A DNA stretch of 64,000 bases from Saccharum officinarum (GCA_020631735.1 CM036197.1:46299880-46363879); one strand, 5' to 3'; positions 32,321-42,750 are shown, counted from the first letter of the stretch. The notes: generated by a model not told the origin, from the sequence alone. Made by a program: numbers and translations.

Positions 32321-35300
32321 AAGGGATTTTCTGGAATAGCAGAGGTCTTGCAGACTTGGCTAAACACAGATTTTTGGCTGAATTAGTTAAGGAGGAGCAA
32401 ATTAATTTTATAGCTCTCTCTGAAACTGGCAGGGATTCTTTCCCAGATCACGTCCTCAAAAATTTATGTGGTGGACGTGACTTCCTCTGGCATGCTATGG
32501 CGCCACATGGGAGATCAGGAGGAATTCTCCTTGGAGTCGACCTGATGATTTTTGACATCGGGGCCATTAGCGAAGGGGATTTCTATGTTAAATTCACCCT
32601 AAGATGCAAAGCTAATGACTTCAAGTTTGTGCTTTATGCGGTGTATGGACCCGCCCAATGCCCAAACAAAGGAGCTTTTCTCTCAGAGCTAGCCAATAGC
32701 TGCTCTAAGGAATCCCTTCCGTATATTGTAGGAGGGGATTTCAACATAATGAGGAGTCCAGAAGAAAAGAGCTCAGGGGAATTTGACCCCAAATGGCCTA
32801 CCTTATTTAATGCCGTCATTGAATCCCTGGATCTTAAAGAGATTGTGATGGCTGGCCGCCAGTTTACATGGGCGGGGGCAGGGGACAACCCAACTTTCGA
32901 GAGGCTAGATAGAGTTCTCGTCAGTACTGAATGGGAAATTCAATTTCCATTATCTACGGTTGAACCTAGAGACAGAAATATTTCTGATCACACACCCCTA
33001 GTCCTTAGCACGGGTGCTTCTACCCACACATCTCATACACGTCCCTTCAAATTTGAGAGGGGATGGCTCTTACGGGAGGATTTCTATGATATGGTTGCAA
33101 ATATTTGGCAATCGGAAAATGCTGGTTCCACATCCCTTGAGCGGTGGCAGTCTAAAATTCGTAGACTAAGACAACACCTAAGAGGTTGGGCCATGCATAC
33201 GGCAGGATCTTACAAAAAAGAGAAAAAGAAATTGCTAGCTCTTTTAGAAAATCTTGATAAGAAAGCAGAGGACTCCTCCTTATCTGATCAAGAAATTCAT
33301 CTAAAACATTATTTAAAAGAGCGCTTAGTTTCCCTCCTAAGGGAAGAAGAGCTAAAATGGTATGAAAGAGCCAAGGTAAAAACCCTATTGGAAGGGGATG
33401 CAAATACCAGGTTCTTCCATCTAGTGGCAAATGGGAAGCATCGCAATCAACATATTTATAAACTTGAAGATGATCAAGGGGTTGTTGTTGGCGATAATCG
33501 TCTCAAAAGCCATATTACCACATATTATAAAAATCTGTTTGGAACACCAGAAAATTCAGAGATCACACTAGTGGAAGATCAGATTTCAGATATTCCACAA
33601 GTATCCCCTGAGGAAAATGATGTCCTCATCAGCCCTTTCACTGAATCTGAAGTGAAAGAAGCAGTGTTCCAAATGGAGCATAATAAAGCTCCAGGTCCGG
33701 ATGGATTTCCCGCAGAATTCTACCAAGTTTTTTGGGGGATAATAAAAAATGATCTCTTACCTCTTTTTAATGATCTACACAGAGAGGCCCTAGACCTTCA
33801 CAGTCTTAACTTTGGGATCATTACTCTAATTCCCAAAGTTCCAAATGCTACTAAAATTCAGCAATATAGACCAATTTGTGTCCTCAATGTGAGCTTTAAA
33901 ATATTCACAAAGGTCGGCACAAATAGGTTGAATAAAGTTGCGAAGACTGTTGTCAATCCAATGCAAACTGCCTTTATGCCTGGCCGGAATATCATGGAAG
34001 GTGTCGTTATTCTACATGAAACCATCCATGAATTACATACTAAAAAACGGGATGGCATCATTCTCAAAATTGATTTTGAGAAGGCTTATGACAAGGTCAA
34101 ATGGGACTTCTTACAGCAGACCTTACGTATGAAAGGTTTCTCAGCTAAATGGTGTAGATGGGTACAATGTATGGTCTCAGGGGGAAGTGTCGGGATTAAA
34201 GTCAATGATGAGGTTGGACCCTATTTCCAAACCAAACGTGGCCTGAGACAAGGTGATCCAATGTCACCTATCTTATTTAACATCGTTGCAGATATGTTAG
34301 CTCTTATAATTAATAGAGCAAAAAACGATGATCAAATAAGAGGAATTATTCCTCACCTGGTAGATGATGGTCTGTCAATATTACAATATGCAGACGACAC
34401 CATCATCTTTATTGATCATGACCTAGAGCAAGCAAAGAATCTAAAACTTTTGCTTTGTGCTTTTGAACAATTGTCAGGTCTTAAGATCAATTTCCACAAG
34501 AGCGAGATCTTTTGCTATGGTGCAGCCAAAGAGGTGGAATCCTATTATACCACTCTGTTTGGATGTAATACAGGGGATTATCCCTTCCGATATTTAGGGA
34601 TCCCAATGCACCATAGACAACTCCTCAATTCAGAATGGAGGAAGGTGGAAGAAAGGTTTCAACAAAAGCTCTCTTGCTGGAAAGCAAAGTACCTCTCGTA
34701 CGGTGGGAGACTTGTTCTGCTTAATTCGGTTTTAAGCAGTCTACCCATGTTCATGATGTCCTTTTTTGAGATTCCTAAGGGAGTTCTAAAAAACTTGGAT
34801 CATTTTAGATCAAGGTTTTTCTGGCAAGGATCATCGGATAAACATAAATATAGACTTGCCAAGTGGAACATCTTGTGTCGTCCCAAGGACCAAGGAGGTC
34901 TAGGTATCCTTGATTTGAAATTACAAAACAAGTGTCTGTTGGCCAAATGGTTGGTTAATTTACTCAACACAGATGGCTTATGGCAGTCATTGCTAAGGAA
35001 TAAATACCTAAGATCTAAAACACTCACTCAAGTGACAGCCAAACCGAATGACTCTCATTTCTGGAGAGGCCTCATGCGTATTAAAGATGAGGTGTTGGCT
35101 AATGGGTCCTTTAATATTAAAGATGGGACTCATACGAGGTTCTGGCACGATACATGGGTAGGAGATAAGCCCCTAAAAGTTAGTTATCCATCTCTTTATA
35201 ATATAGTAAGAGATCCTCACGCAACTGTCTCAAAAGTGATGACCTCAGCCCCTCTTAATATATCTTTTAGAAGGGCTTTGGTGGATAATAAACTTTTAGA

Positions 35301-35985
35301 GTGGCTCAGCCTAGTAGCAAAAATTTCTAATGTTGTTTTGGTGGAAGGGTCAGATTATTTTAAATGGAATCTAACCAGTTCGGGGTTATTTTCTGTGCGA
35401 TCCATGTATCTCCATCTTATTGATACACAGCCACCTTTTCAGCATAGAAAAATATGGAAAATGAAGACCCCCCTAAAAATTAAGATCTTTCTTTGGTTCC
35501 TCCAAAGGGGCGTAATCCTAACCAAGGATAACCTTGCTAGAAAAAACTGGAAAGGGAGCCAGCATTGCATATTTTGCAATAGGAATGAGACTATTCAACA
35601 CTTGTTTCTCGATTGCCCTTGTGCTAAGATGATTTGGAGGATCATTTTCTTTGCTACTAGTCTACAACAACCAAGATCTATTCGCCATATGTTTGGCAAT
35701 TGGCTTAGTAATCAACATAAGAAGGTCAAAAATATGATCTGGGTTGGAGTAGCTGCTTTATGTTGGGCTATCTGGAGATGCCGGAATGATGTTATTTTTA
35801 ATAAATTAAAAACTAATTCCGTTATGCAGGTCATTTTCAGGGGAGCATACTGGATGCGCTTCTGGGCTCAGCTGCAGCGTGAGGAGGAGACCAAGGACAC
35901 ACTCTCGGATTTGAGCAAGAAATTAGAAATAATTGCTCTAGAGTTCTCAAACAGAGGGTGGAAGAATATTTATCGTCTTCAGTAG
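32317..35985 (+). CDS. LINE ORF2: endonuclease-reverse transcriptase (1222 aa, intact)
   Basis: Enzyme of target-primed reverse transcription. The AP-like endonuclease occupies about residues 1-230, with WNSRG at the N-terminus, ALSETG, VGGDFN and the catalytic ISDHTPL. The RT domain spans about 450-760 with KAPGPDGF, LRQGDPMSP and the YADD catalytic motif at about residue 691. A zf-RVT domain near 1040-1120 has CIFCNRNETIQHLFLDC. The start ATG overlaps the ORF1 stop as ATGA (32317-32320). No stop or frameshift is seen over 3.67 kb, so the protein may be functional. Confidence 0.95.
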   Translation: MKGIFWNSRGLADLAKHRFLAELVKEEQINFIALSETGRDSFPDHVLKNLCGGRDFLWHAMAPHGRSGGILLGVDLMIFDIGAISEGDFYVKFTLRCKANDFKFVLYAVYGPAQCPNKGAFLSELANSCSKESLPYIVGGDFNIMRSPEEKSSGEFDPKWPTLFNAVIESLDLKEIVMAGRQFTWAGAGDNPTFERLDRVLVSTEWEIQFPLSTVEPRDRNISDHTPLVLSTGASTHTSHTRPFKFERGWLLREDFYDMVANIWQSENAGSTSLERWQSKIRRLRQHLRGWAMHTAGSYKKEKKKLLALLENLDKKAEDSSLSDQEIHLKHYLKERLVSLLREEELKWYERAKVKTLLEGDANTRFFHLVANGKHRNQHIYKLEDDQGVVVGDNRLKSHITTYYKNLFGTPENSEITLVEDQISDIPQVSPEENDVLISPFTESEVKEAVFQMEHNKAPGPDGFPAEFYQVFWGIIKNDLLPLFNDLHREALDLHSLNFGIITLIPKVPNATKIQQYRPICVLNVSFKIFTKVGTNRLNKVAKTVVNPMQTAFMPGRNIMEGVVILHETIHELHTKKRDGIILKIDFEKAYDKVKWDFLQQTLRMKGFSAKWCRWVQCMVSGGSVGIKVNDEVGPYFQTKRGLRQGDPMSPILFNIVADMLALIINRAKNDDQIRGIIPHLVDDGLSILQYADDTIIFIDHDLEQAKNLKLLLCAFEQLSGLKINFHKSEIFCYGAAKEVESYYTTLFGCNTGDYPFRYLGIPMHHRQLLNSEWRKVEERFQQKLSCWKAKYLSYGGRLVLLNSVLSSLPMFMMSFFEIPKGVLKNLDHFRSRFFWQGSSDKHKYRLAKWNILCRPKDQGGLGILDLKLQNKCLLAKWLVNLLNTDGLWQSLLRNKYLRSKTLTQVTAKPNDSHFWRGLMRIKDEVLANGSFNIKDGTHTRFWHDTWVGDKPLKVSYPSLYNIVRDPHATVSKVMTSAPLNISFRRALVDNKLLEWLSLVAKISNVVLVEGSDYFKWNLTSSGLFSVRSMYLHLIDTQPPFQHRKIWKMKTPLKIKIFLWFLQRGVILTKDNLARKNWKGSQHCIFCNRNETIQHLFLDCPCAKMIWRIIFFATSLQQPRSIRHMFGNWLSNQHKKVKNMIWVGVAALCWAIWRCRNDVIFNKLKTNSVMQVIFRGAYWMRFWAQLQREEETKDTLSDLSKKLEIIALEFSNRGWKNIYRLQ

Positions 35986-36085
35986 TCCTAGTCTTGGTTT
36001 TAAGACTTTGAGTCACAAACGTTGTAATAATTGGCTGTGTACATCTTCGGATGTAGAGGCCGGATGTTCTATCCTTTATCTAAAA

Positions 36086-36101
36086 AACTTGTGCAGTGCA
36101 C
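36086..36101. repeat. Right target-site duplication of the LINE
   Basis: AACTTGTGCAGTGCAC, identical to 28256-28271, directly after the LINE's terminal CTAAAA. Confidence 0.9.
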
Positions 36102-36652
36102 ATATTGATTGATGGCCCTGTAACCTAACTCCTGTTGCGTCTAATCTCTATCTGTCTATAAATAAATAAATAAACCCAAATACACAACTAATAATAATAA
36201 AATATTTAAAAAAAAAAAAGACTAGAAGTGAATCGCACGAGCGGCACACAGTCCCGGCCCGGCGGCGCCTCTTCCTCCAGCGGGTCCCGATGTCGGATCG
36301 TCAGCCCTCTGCTGCCTGTCTCGTTCGCATCGCATCGCATCGCATCGCTATTGGTTAATCGGCTGGGATTTTGTGTTCACCGACGGGGGCGGCGGCGGAT
36401 CGGAATCGGAGACGAACCTAATTGGGAGACGGTTGCACGTGGGTGGGGTGGGATATAAGAAAGGGGAGGGACGCCCACGCCATGGAGCTCTCCGATCCCG
36501 TATTTCCTCCTTGTCCAAGGAAAGGAGCCTCGGATCTCGAGGCGCATCTCCATATCCAGAGACGAGAGAAGCACCGTGCCGGCGGCGGCGTAGGGTAGGG
36601 TAGGGGGAGGCGTGCGCTTCTTGGTCGGTGCAGTCGCTGGTGTCGGTTCTGC
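36102..36652. other. Spacer upstream of the EAR-motif gene
   Basis: AT-rich to about 36215 (AAATAAATAAATAAA, a poly-A tract), then GC-rich, with a (CGCAT)n run at 36326-36349. The 3' half is the presumed promoter and 5' UTR of the gene at 36653. Confidence 0.5.
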
Positions 36653-37537
36653 ATGGCGGCGGTGGAGAAAGAGGATCCGGAGCAGGTTCGCGCTGCGCAG
36701 ATTCTCGTCAACCTCCGGTACAGGAAGCTCCGGAGGTGGCCGGAGTGGGTCCCGATGCAGCCGTCGGGTGAGGCCTCCTCTTCGCCGCCCGGGACTGTGG
36801 CGGCGGCGAAGGTGTTGATGCCGTCGGGTGAGGCCTCTTCGGCCGGGACTGTGGCGGCGGGGGTGCCGCTCCGGAGGCGGCCGGAGCGGGTCTCGATGCA
36901 GTCGGGTGTGGCCTCTTTCTCTTTGGCCGGGACTGTGGCGGCGGGGGTGCCGGAGCGGTGGCCAAAGGCTAAGAGATCGGGGTCGCGTGGCGAGACGTCC
37001 AAGGAGCTCACGGAGCAGGGCCCTGCCGCCGCCGCTGCCAAGGGATCCGGCGCGCCGCGGTCCAGCGAGCAGGAAAGGTGCGCCGAGATGCCAGCGGCAT
37101 CGGCGCAGCGGCGGCTGGTGGTGGCGGCGCTCTGCTACGCCGCAGTGGCCGGGTCCGGGTCCGGGTCCGGGTCCGGCCCATCGACTAGCGCCACGCCTGC
37201 GAAGGAACCCATGAAGACGCCGAGCCCAAATACCCCGCTGGACTACGGCGCCGGTGGGTCCGGCGCGCCGTCGAGCGCGGACGACGCGGCGCCGGCGCGG
37301 CCGCAGGCGAAGCGGAAGGGCACCTGCGCCCGGGGATCTGTCGGCGGCGACGACGACGAGGGGTGCAGCTCGCCGGCGAAGCGTGGGCCGGTGGCCCAAG
37401 AGGAGAAGCCGATGCCGATCTCGGTTGAACCAAATGTGCAAAGCGAAACACGTGCGTCCAGCGGCAAGGGCGCACCACTCCCGTTCCCGTTCGACCTCAA
37501 CCTGCTTCCGTGCCCACTGGACGAGGACACCACCTGA
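36653..37537 (+). CDS. Unknown single-exon protein with C-terminal EAR motif (294 aa)
   Basis: Not assignable to a named family. MAAVEKEDPEQVRAAQILVNLRYRKLRRWPEWVP is followed by imperfect repeats of a roughly 25-residue unit (PSGEASS ... GTVAAGVPLRRRPE, residues about 30-100), a low-complexity SGSGSGSG tract (GGGTCC repeated at 37151-37176), and a C-terminal FDLNLLP about 15 residues from the end. DLNxxP/LxLxL near the C-terminus is the EAR motif that recruits TOPLESS co-repressors, so a nuclear repressor or adaptor role is inferred. KR-rich patches (AKRKGTC, AKRGPV) could be nuclear signals. An opposite-strand frame is also long because of GC content, but lacks any motif. Expression is unproven. 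Confidence 0.6.
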   Translation: MAAVEKEDPEQVRAAQILVNLRYRKLRRWPEWVPMQPSGEASSSPPGTVAAAKVLMPSGEASSAGTVAAGVPLRRRPERVSMQSGVASFSLAGTVAAGVPERWPKAKRSGSRGETSKELTEQGPAAAAAKGSGAPRSSEQERCAEMPAASAQRRLVVAALCYAAVAGSGSGSGSGPSTSATPAKEPMKTPSPNTPLDYGAGGSGAPSSADDAAPARPQAKRKGTCARGSVGGDDDEGCSSPAKRGPVAQEEKPMPISVEPNVQSETRASSGKGAPLPFPFDLNLLPCPLDEDTT

Positions 37538-37617
37538 TCTCGGGTTCAGTTTTGCTGACAGCAAGTCGGGGTTCGTTTTTTTTTTTTTGAGAGGGACAGC
37601 AAGCGTTACTAGGATCT

Positions 37618-37901
37618 GGGGCCGTGGTTAGATCCCCAATTTAGGGTCCGATTCGGGCACTGCAGCTACAGTGCTCGTGTCGGAACACTGTAGTAACTTT
37701 TGTTTTTAAGTGCAAAAAATTGTTCAAAAATTAATTAATTAGACTTAAAATGTTCGTCTCGTAAAGTACGACAAAACTGTGCAATTAGTTTTAAATTTCA
37801 TCTACATTTAGTACTCCATGCATTTACTGACATTTTGATGTGATGGAGAATCTTCTTTTTGCATAGTGAAATTTGGGGGAGAATTTGGGATCTAAACAGG
37901 C
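37618..37901. mobile_element. MITE of the GGCC-ended family (long variant)
   Basis: GGGGCCGTGGTTAGATCC ... GGGATCTAAACAGGCC, with core AATTAGACTTAAAATGTTCGTCTCG, CATCTACATTTAGTACTCCATG and TTTGATGTGATGGAGAATC. Same family as 62453-62725 in opposite orientation. Confidence 0.85.
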
Positions 37902-37957
37902 CATGGTTCGTAGAATTGAAGACGTCGTAGCATTTAAATTTTTGTCCCTAAAACATA

Positions 37958-38202
37958 GGCTGTGTTTAGTTGCCCTGAAAATGGTAAAAAGTGTACTGTA
38001 GCATGTTTTGGTTTTATTTGACAAATAGTGTCCAACCGTTGACTAATTAGGTTCAAAATGTTCGTCTCGCAAAGTACAACCAAGTTGTATAATTAGTTTT
38101 TGATTTCATCTACATTTAGTACTTCATATATATATCGCAAGTTTGATGTGACAGAAAATCTTTTTTTACATAGTGCTTTTTTTCAGGTAACTAAACACGG
38201 CC
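37958..38202. mobile_element. MITE of the GGCC-ended family, TSD ATA
   Basis: GGCTGTGTTTAGTTGCCC ... GGTAACTAAACACGGCC. ATA flanks both sides (37955-37957, 38203-38205). Confidence 0.88.
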
Positions 38203-38298
38203 ATAGACGCTAAGCTTACTTTCTCCGTCAGTGCATGCGCAGCAGCCTAGCCTGTCTGGTGGAGCAGCCTTTGCCCTGTCTGCTCGGCACCCACTTCA

Positions 38299-38543
38299 GG
38301 CGGCGTTTAGATGGCCAAAAAGGCCCAAAAAATTTTACGCGGTACTTGTCACATCGAATCTTTGGATGTATGTATGGAGCATTAAATGTAGGTAAAAAAA
38401 TAACTAATTGCATAGTTTGTCTGTAAATGTCGAGATAATCTTTTGAGCCTAGTTAGTTCATGATTGGACAAATTTAACTAAATAACAACGAAAAGTGCTA
38501 CAGGAACTTTTCCCCCAAAAAAATTTTGGATCTAAACAGGGCC
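38299..38543. mobile_element. MITE of the GGCC-ended family, TSD TCA, inverted
   Basis: GGCGGCGTTTAGATGGCC ... GGATCTAAACAGGGCC, with the core inverted relative to 17966. TCA flanks both sides (38296-38298, 38544-38546). 38547-38901 after it is AT-rich with nothing recognised. Confidence 0.88.
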
Positions 38544-38901
38544 TCACTCTATCTGCTCGGCACCCAGTCCATTCAGGCCGCCTTGGTAGGATCCCCGGCT
38601 CCTAGAACGACTAGAATTATGGGACAGAGAGAGTAGACGGTAAGATTGACTTTTGGACGATGGAATCTGAGTTCTATCGAGTCTTACAAGTTATATGTTT
38701 TATATAACATTTGTAATATGTTGCAGAGATTTAAGTTTATAGAATTGATTCGCGATTAATTTATTCCATTTTTAATACATTTATGTGTAATTCTAGGCAT
38801 TATTTTTGATGCCCCTTCATTTTAAATGGTGTTTTATCACAATTGAATCATTTAAAAATTCATGGTTGGCAAAATCTCGTTTAATTTACTAGGTTGACCA
38901 G

Positions 38902-39493
38902 CAGGGGCGGATCCAGGCCTCAGGCTGCTTGGGCTGTAGCCCGGGGTGAGGCCCAAGAACTGTAGGAACCAGTTTCATAATAAAACGCATAAAAAAGTCA
39001 GCCAGCCCATTAGTCCACCCGGCGTGAGGAAATCCCACTAACTTCTACCATAGCCCTGCGCGGTAAATGGACTCATGGCGGCCTCTCCTTTTCACATCTG
39101 CGACGACGAGTCAGCGACTGCTTCGCCTCCGCATCCCGCTCCCCTGGGCTCCCGGCCCCTGTGGCCCTGCCCCCGCTGCCTGCCTGCTGCACGAATGCCC
39201 GCCTCCTGTTGCAGCTCGCCGCCGGTCGCGGCCTTGCCCATCGCATGGTGCCCCGCCAGGGCTAGCGCCCAGCCAGGCGACCAACACCCGCCCCCGACGC
39301 TCCCCACTCTGAGTCTAGACTCTCAGCAACCAACATGTGTGAAATCAAGACGTTTCAAATCATGTAAGGCTCTTCATTTGGTACTTTTCTAGTCTTAATG
39401 TTCTACGTATTGTTTGATCCTAATGTTTGAGCTAAGAATTTTGGCCTTATATCAGTTAGCCCAGGGCGCAGTCTGTTTCTGAATCCGCCACTA
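38902..39493. mobile_element. hAT-type non-autonomous element, 592 bp, 8-bp TSD TTGACCAG
   Basis: Ends CAGGGGCGGATCCAG and (reverse complement of the right end) TAGTGGCGGATTCAG form terminal inverted repeats with few mismatches. TTGACCAG is exactly duplicated at 38894-38901 and 39494-39501, the length diagnostic of hAT transposition. Frames inside (39067-39392) are proline/alanine-rich without a transposase motif. Confidence 0.88.
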
Positions 39494-39501
39494 TTGACCA
39501 G

Positions 39502-41088
39502 TCCCATAGGACAATCGGGGCAGACAGTCTGAGGAAACACTGGAGATGATTTTCTTGATTGTGCACCGATGATGATTGTCCTTTGAGGAGAGCAGATTAG
39601 TACTAAGGGAGACTTACAAATCATTTTCATGCTTACTCTCGAGCCTTGATCAGAGTGAGCTGATCCGATTCACTTCAAGTTGAACAGGGCTTCGCTTGGG
39701 TTAATGGCTCGCTTCATATGGGCTTCTTTGTTAGGGTTAGAGTTGAGATATATTGAAAGGTCCTTGGAAGATAATCTCCTCGATTGAACTTTGCTCAACA
39801 CAAGTAGAGAGATTAACACCGTGTTGATAGACCTTACTATTGCAGGCAACAGACAGGGGGAGCTGGCTTCTGGGTATGAGAGACACTGGAGAACAGGGAG
39901 GTAATTGCTAGGGATTACGGTTTCCAAGTGGGGTTTGTACAAAATTTAAATTTGGAACGTCCGTCGTTCGTGACAGGTTTACTCTGTCACCGTATAAAAT
40001 AGGGAATCTCCTCCTCCCGCGACAAGCAACTTGTTTCATTTCATCTGCTCCGAAGCTATCGATTTCCATTCCTTCCAAGCAAAAAGCTCGTGCGGAGCAA
40101 GCAGAGCTATTCGGGCATCACGTGGATTCTTCTGGTCGTGAAGTAAAGCAACTACGAAGCTATTACATTGGTTTGTTTTGGAGAGTTTGTTTTCAAAAAA
40201 TTATACCAACATTTTTCTAAATAATACGCTTTTAAAATACTAAAACCTAATTTGACCTTAGAAAATTTGTTTTGACTCATCAAAAAAATAATGCATGAAG
40301 TTCTGTCATCCCGAGCTCGTCCAAACTACGAACCTGCTCGATTATGTGCTCTCGGTGCGTGCATAAACCTATGACAATGACGACGAATGAGGAAGCGATC
40401 ATGTTCATCTGGATGTTGCTGGTCAAGTTGGAGACTTCGAGAGTTTGAGAAGTTGCACGCCGGTTGCCGCTCATGGTCCAGTGAGCCTACACGTGTTATC
40501 GTCATTACGTACCTTGGAGAAGGCATTGCTGTTACAAAGTTAAACCTCATGATACATATTGTTAATATGCAATCAGAACTTAGATTATATCTTTATTTGG
40601 AATTTTCTCGTGTAAGTCTCGATGATTAAGCAAGAAACTGTTGCAAACATTACCTGAGTTTGCATGGCGGACGGTGATTCACGCTTTGGTCTGCAAGGAT
40701 TTTTCTTGGCCTACATCCTCTTTCTCATATTTGGCATAGTTTTAGATTTTAGGAATAGACGATTCAAATAATTCTAAGCAAGGAAGAAAAACACAGAGCA
40801 TGATTTTTGAAAAAAAGACTACTTTTTGTATTTTCTGAGTAAAAGGAAATCTTTGGAATTTAAGGTTAAACCATATTTTATATTTTAAATACACATTTTT
40901 CACAAAAATATTTGATAATTTTATGGAAAAAATCTACATTTTTTGATAGTGTTTAATTGATTTTTCCATGGTTGATATGGCACTACATCAGCTAAAACCA
41001 TTTAGAAACTAGACGAAACGGTTTGAAAAGTTGGAAGAATCTTAAATATTTTGCTCTTTAATTGAACGAGGTAAATTGAACTTACGGT
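39502..41088. other. No gene or element recognised
   Basis: AT-rich spacer. Frames are short and have no family signature on either strand. Confidence 0.5.
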
Positions 41089-41089
41089 A

Positions 41090-41350
41090 CACTCCATCTG
41101 TCTTAAAATAGAAGTCATTCTCGCTTTCCGAGAAGTCAACTTTTTAAAAGTTTCACCAATTATATATAAAAGAATAATAATATTTATAATACATAATCAG
41201 TATCACTAGATAGATCGTTGAATATACTATTATAATAAATTTATTTAGAGATATAAAATGTTGCACGTATTTTCTACAAAATCCAGTCAAAGTTGAGAAA
41301 GTTTGATCAGCACGCGTCCTATAACCTCATCTATTCTGGGACGGAGAAAG
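41090..41350. mobile_element. Stowaway-like MITE with TA target
   Basis: TA-CACTCCATCTGTCTTAAAATA ... TATTCTGGGACGGAGAAAG-TA. The two ends are inverted copies of the CTCCCTCCGTCCCAAAATA motif, and the interior contains the typical TAGAAGTCATTCTCG and CAAAGTTGAGAAAGTTTG blocks. Confidence 0.8.
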
Positions 41351-41395
41351 TAGTCGAGAAGGTCGTCCTTAATGATAAGATAATCGGAAATGCTA

Positions 41396-42632
41396 CAGTG
41401 TGGTCGTCCAACCGTCCGGACGCCGTACTTCCTGGACCTGTGCACTACCAGTCTAATAGACATGTTTCCCTTTACTTTCATTCTTTCATCGTTTCTCAAA
41501 ATAAAAAAAAATACGGCAACATTCCCAACTAGCATGGTCGTCACGACGTTCCCTACCACTCGGCCGCCTCTTACCTTCTCCAGCGGCGACCACCTCTGCT
41601 TCCTCTGCCCCGGGGCCCTCGCTCGCCTCCACGACGTTGAGCTGCACTGCTGGAGTGGCAGGGCCACTCGCCTCCTACCCTCATCGCCGGAGCCGGCGCC
41701 GACGTCCTCCTCGTCAACTCCTAGCAGGAGACCGTGAGGGCGTCGCAGTCGTGCCGTACTTCACGCTTACACGCTCTGCCACCTCCTGACCTTGGTCTAC
41801 CCACAGAGGCGGTTATTGAGTTCCTCAACGCGCCTAACATGGTGGCCGTCTCCTACTAAAGTGTCGCGCCTAACATGTTGCAAGCGTATGTTTCAAGTGT
41901 TCCAGATGTTCTGGAGGTATGTTGCAAGTGTTTCATTTGAATGTTGTAAAAGTAGATAAGGATATCACATATGTTGCAAAATGTTCCAGAGGCATGTTGC
42001 AAGTGTTTGTTCGAATTATTTCATCTGTTTTAGACGTATGTTGCAAGTGTTTGATAAAAATGTTTCATCTGTTTCATATGTATGTTGCAAGCATTTTTTA
42101 TTTCGATGTGCATATGTTTCACACATATGTTGTAAGAGTATGATCAAAATGTTTCATCTCTTTCAGTCTTACGTTGCAATAAGTGTCTTACGTTGCAATA
42201 AGTGTCTTACGTTGCAAGTTGCAGGTGTTTTATCTGGATGTTGCATATGTTTTACACAATGTTGCAAATATATGTTCCAAATGTTTCATCCGCTTTAGAC
42301 GTATGTTGCATTCAAGTGTTTCACGTTGCATGTGTTTCATATTCTAGAGGTATGTTTAGAGAGTCATTGGGGCACGCCCCAGACACCGTGGGAAAGGGCA
42401 CAACGAGCCGGGGGTCGGTGGGTGGGGCGCGCGCCGCGCTTGGGGTCCTGCGGACAGGGCGTGCTCGTCCTCATCTGGTTCCTGGGTCCCGCTCCGCGCG
42501 GAGAGAGAGGAGGGGGTCAGGGGAAGGAGTGCCGAGCATGGGGCACGACGTGTCGAACAAAGGCGGGGTACGTGTGCAGGGTGGAACTGATGGGCCATTC
42601 AATAATCCTACCATTGAACGTCCGGGCGCCAG
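41396..42632 (-). mobile_element. Degenerate DNA-transposon-like repeat with a TGCAACAT-rich core (copy 1)
   Basis: The core 41875-42340 is a run of ATGTTGCAAGTGTTTCA-type units and is flanked by GC-rich sequence and GTCCGGACG-containing ends (41403-41425; 42617-42632). The reverse-complement core recurs at 51085-51460 with similar flanks. It has no coding capacity that I recognise. A Mutator-like derivative is possible from the long GC-rich ends, but no 9-bp target duplication was found. Confidence 0.5.
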
Positions 42633-42741
42633 CAATTCCCTAAGATAGCAGGGCTGGGCTTCTTGGCTGAGTACACTTTTGTGGTGCTGTCCAGGCCCAT
42701 AAGTCGGTGTGATGTTATAGGCCCACTGGGCTTCTTTTTTT

Positions 42742-42750
42742 TATATATAT
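42742..42750 (+). promoter_or_regulatory. Probable TATA box of PDS
   Basis: TATATATAT in TTTTTTTATATATATTATGGGGG, about 100-300 bp before a CT-rich, intron-containing leader. A 5' UTR intron from GGTGAGTAGCC (about 43026) to TTTGCAG (about 43574) is plausible, placing the start of transcription near 42775. Confidence 0.45.

Larger units (their letters stand above)
28272..36085 (+). mobile_element. L1-type LINE with a 5S rRNA sequence at its 5' end
   Basis: A non-LTR element of about 7.8 kb inside a 16-bp perfect target-site duplication. Order: 5S rRNA (28284-28403), TTTT, a 418-bp GC-rich leader, ORF1 with a zinc knuckle (28822-32320, one frameshift), ORF2 with AP-endonuclease, RT and zf-RVT domains (32317-35985, open), a short 3' UTR and a terminal CTAAAA. 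The perfect duplication and open ORF2 argue for a recent insertion. It lies in the same orientation as, and just after, the nuclease gene. Confidence 0.9.

Noticed and set aside
36102..36160. Similarity between GTAACC...CTCCTG(C/T)TGCGTC..CTAATC at 28116-28160 and 36119-36150 as evidence of another nuclease duplication
   Set aside because: Only about 30 bases with indels; could be chance or a longer decayed duplication, not enough to support a claim.
36326..36349. (CGCAT)n here and (GCGAT)n at 27748-27771 as a shared regulatory motif
   Set aside because: Simple-sequence repeats of a common pentamer; no reason to link them.
36377..37564. 395-codon open frame on the minus strand opposite the EAR-motif gene
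   Set aside because: Arg/Pro/His-rich translation without any motif, a mirror of GC-rich coding sequence. The plus frame has a good start context and a known motif, so only that one was kept.
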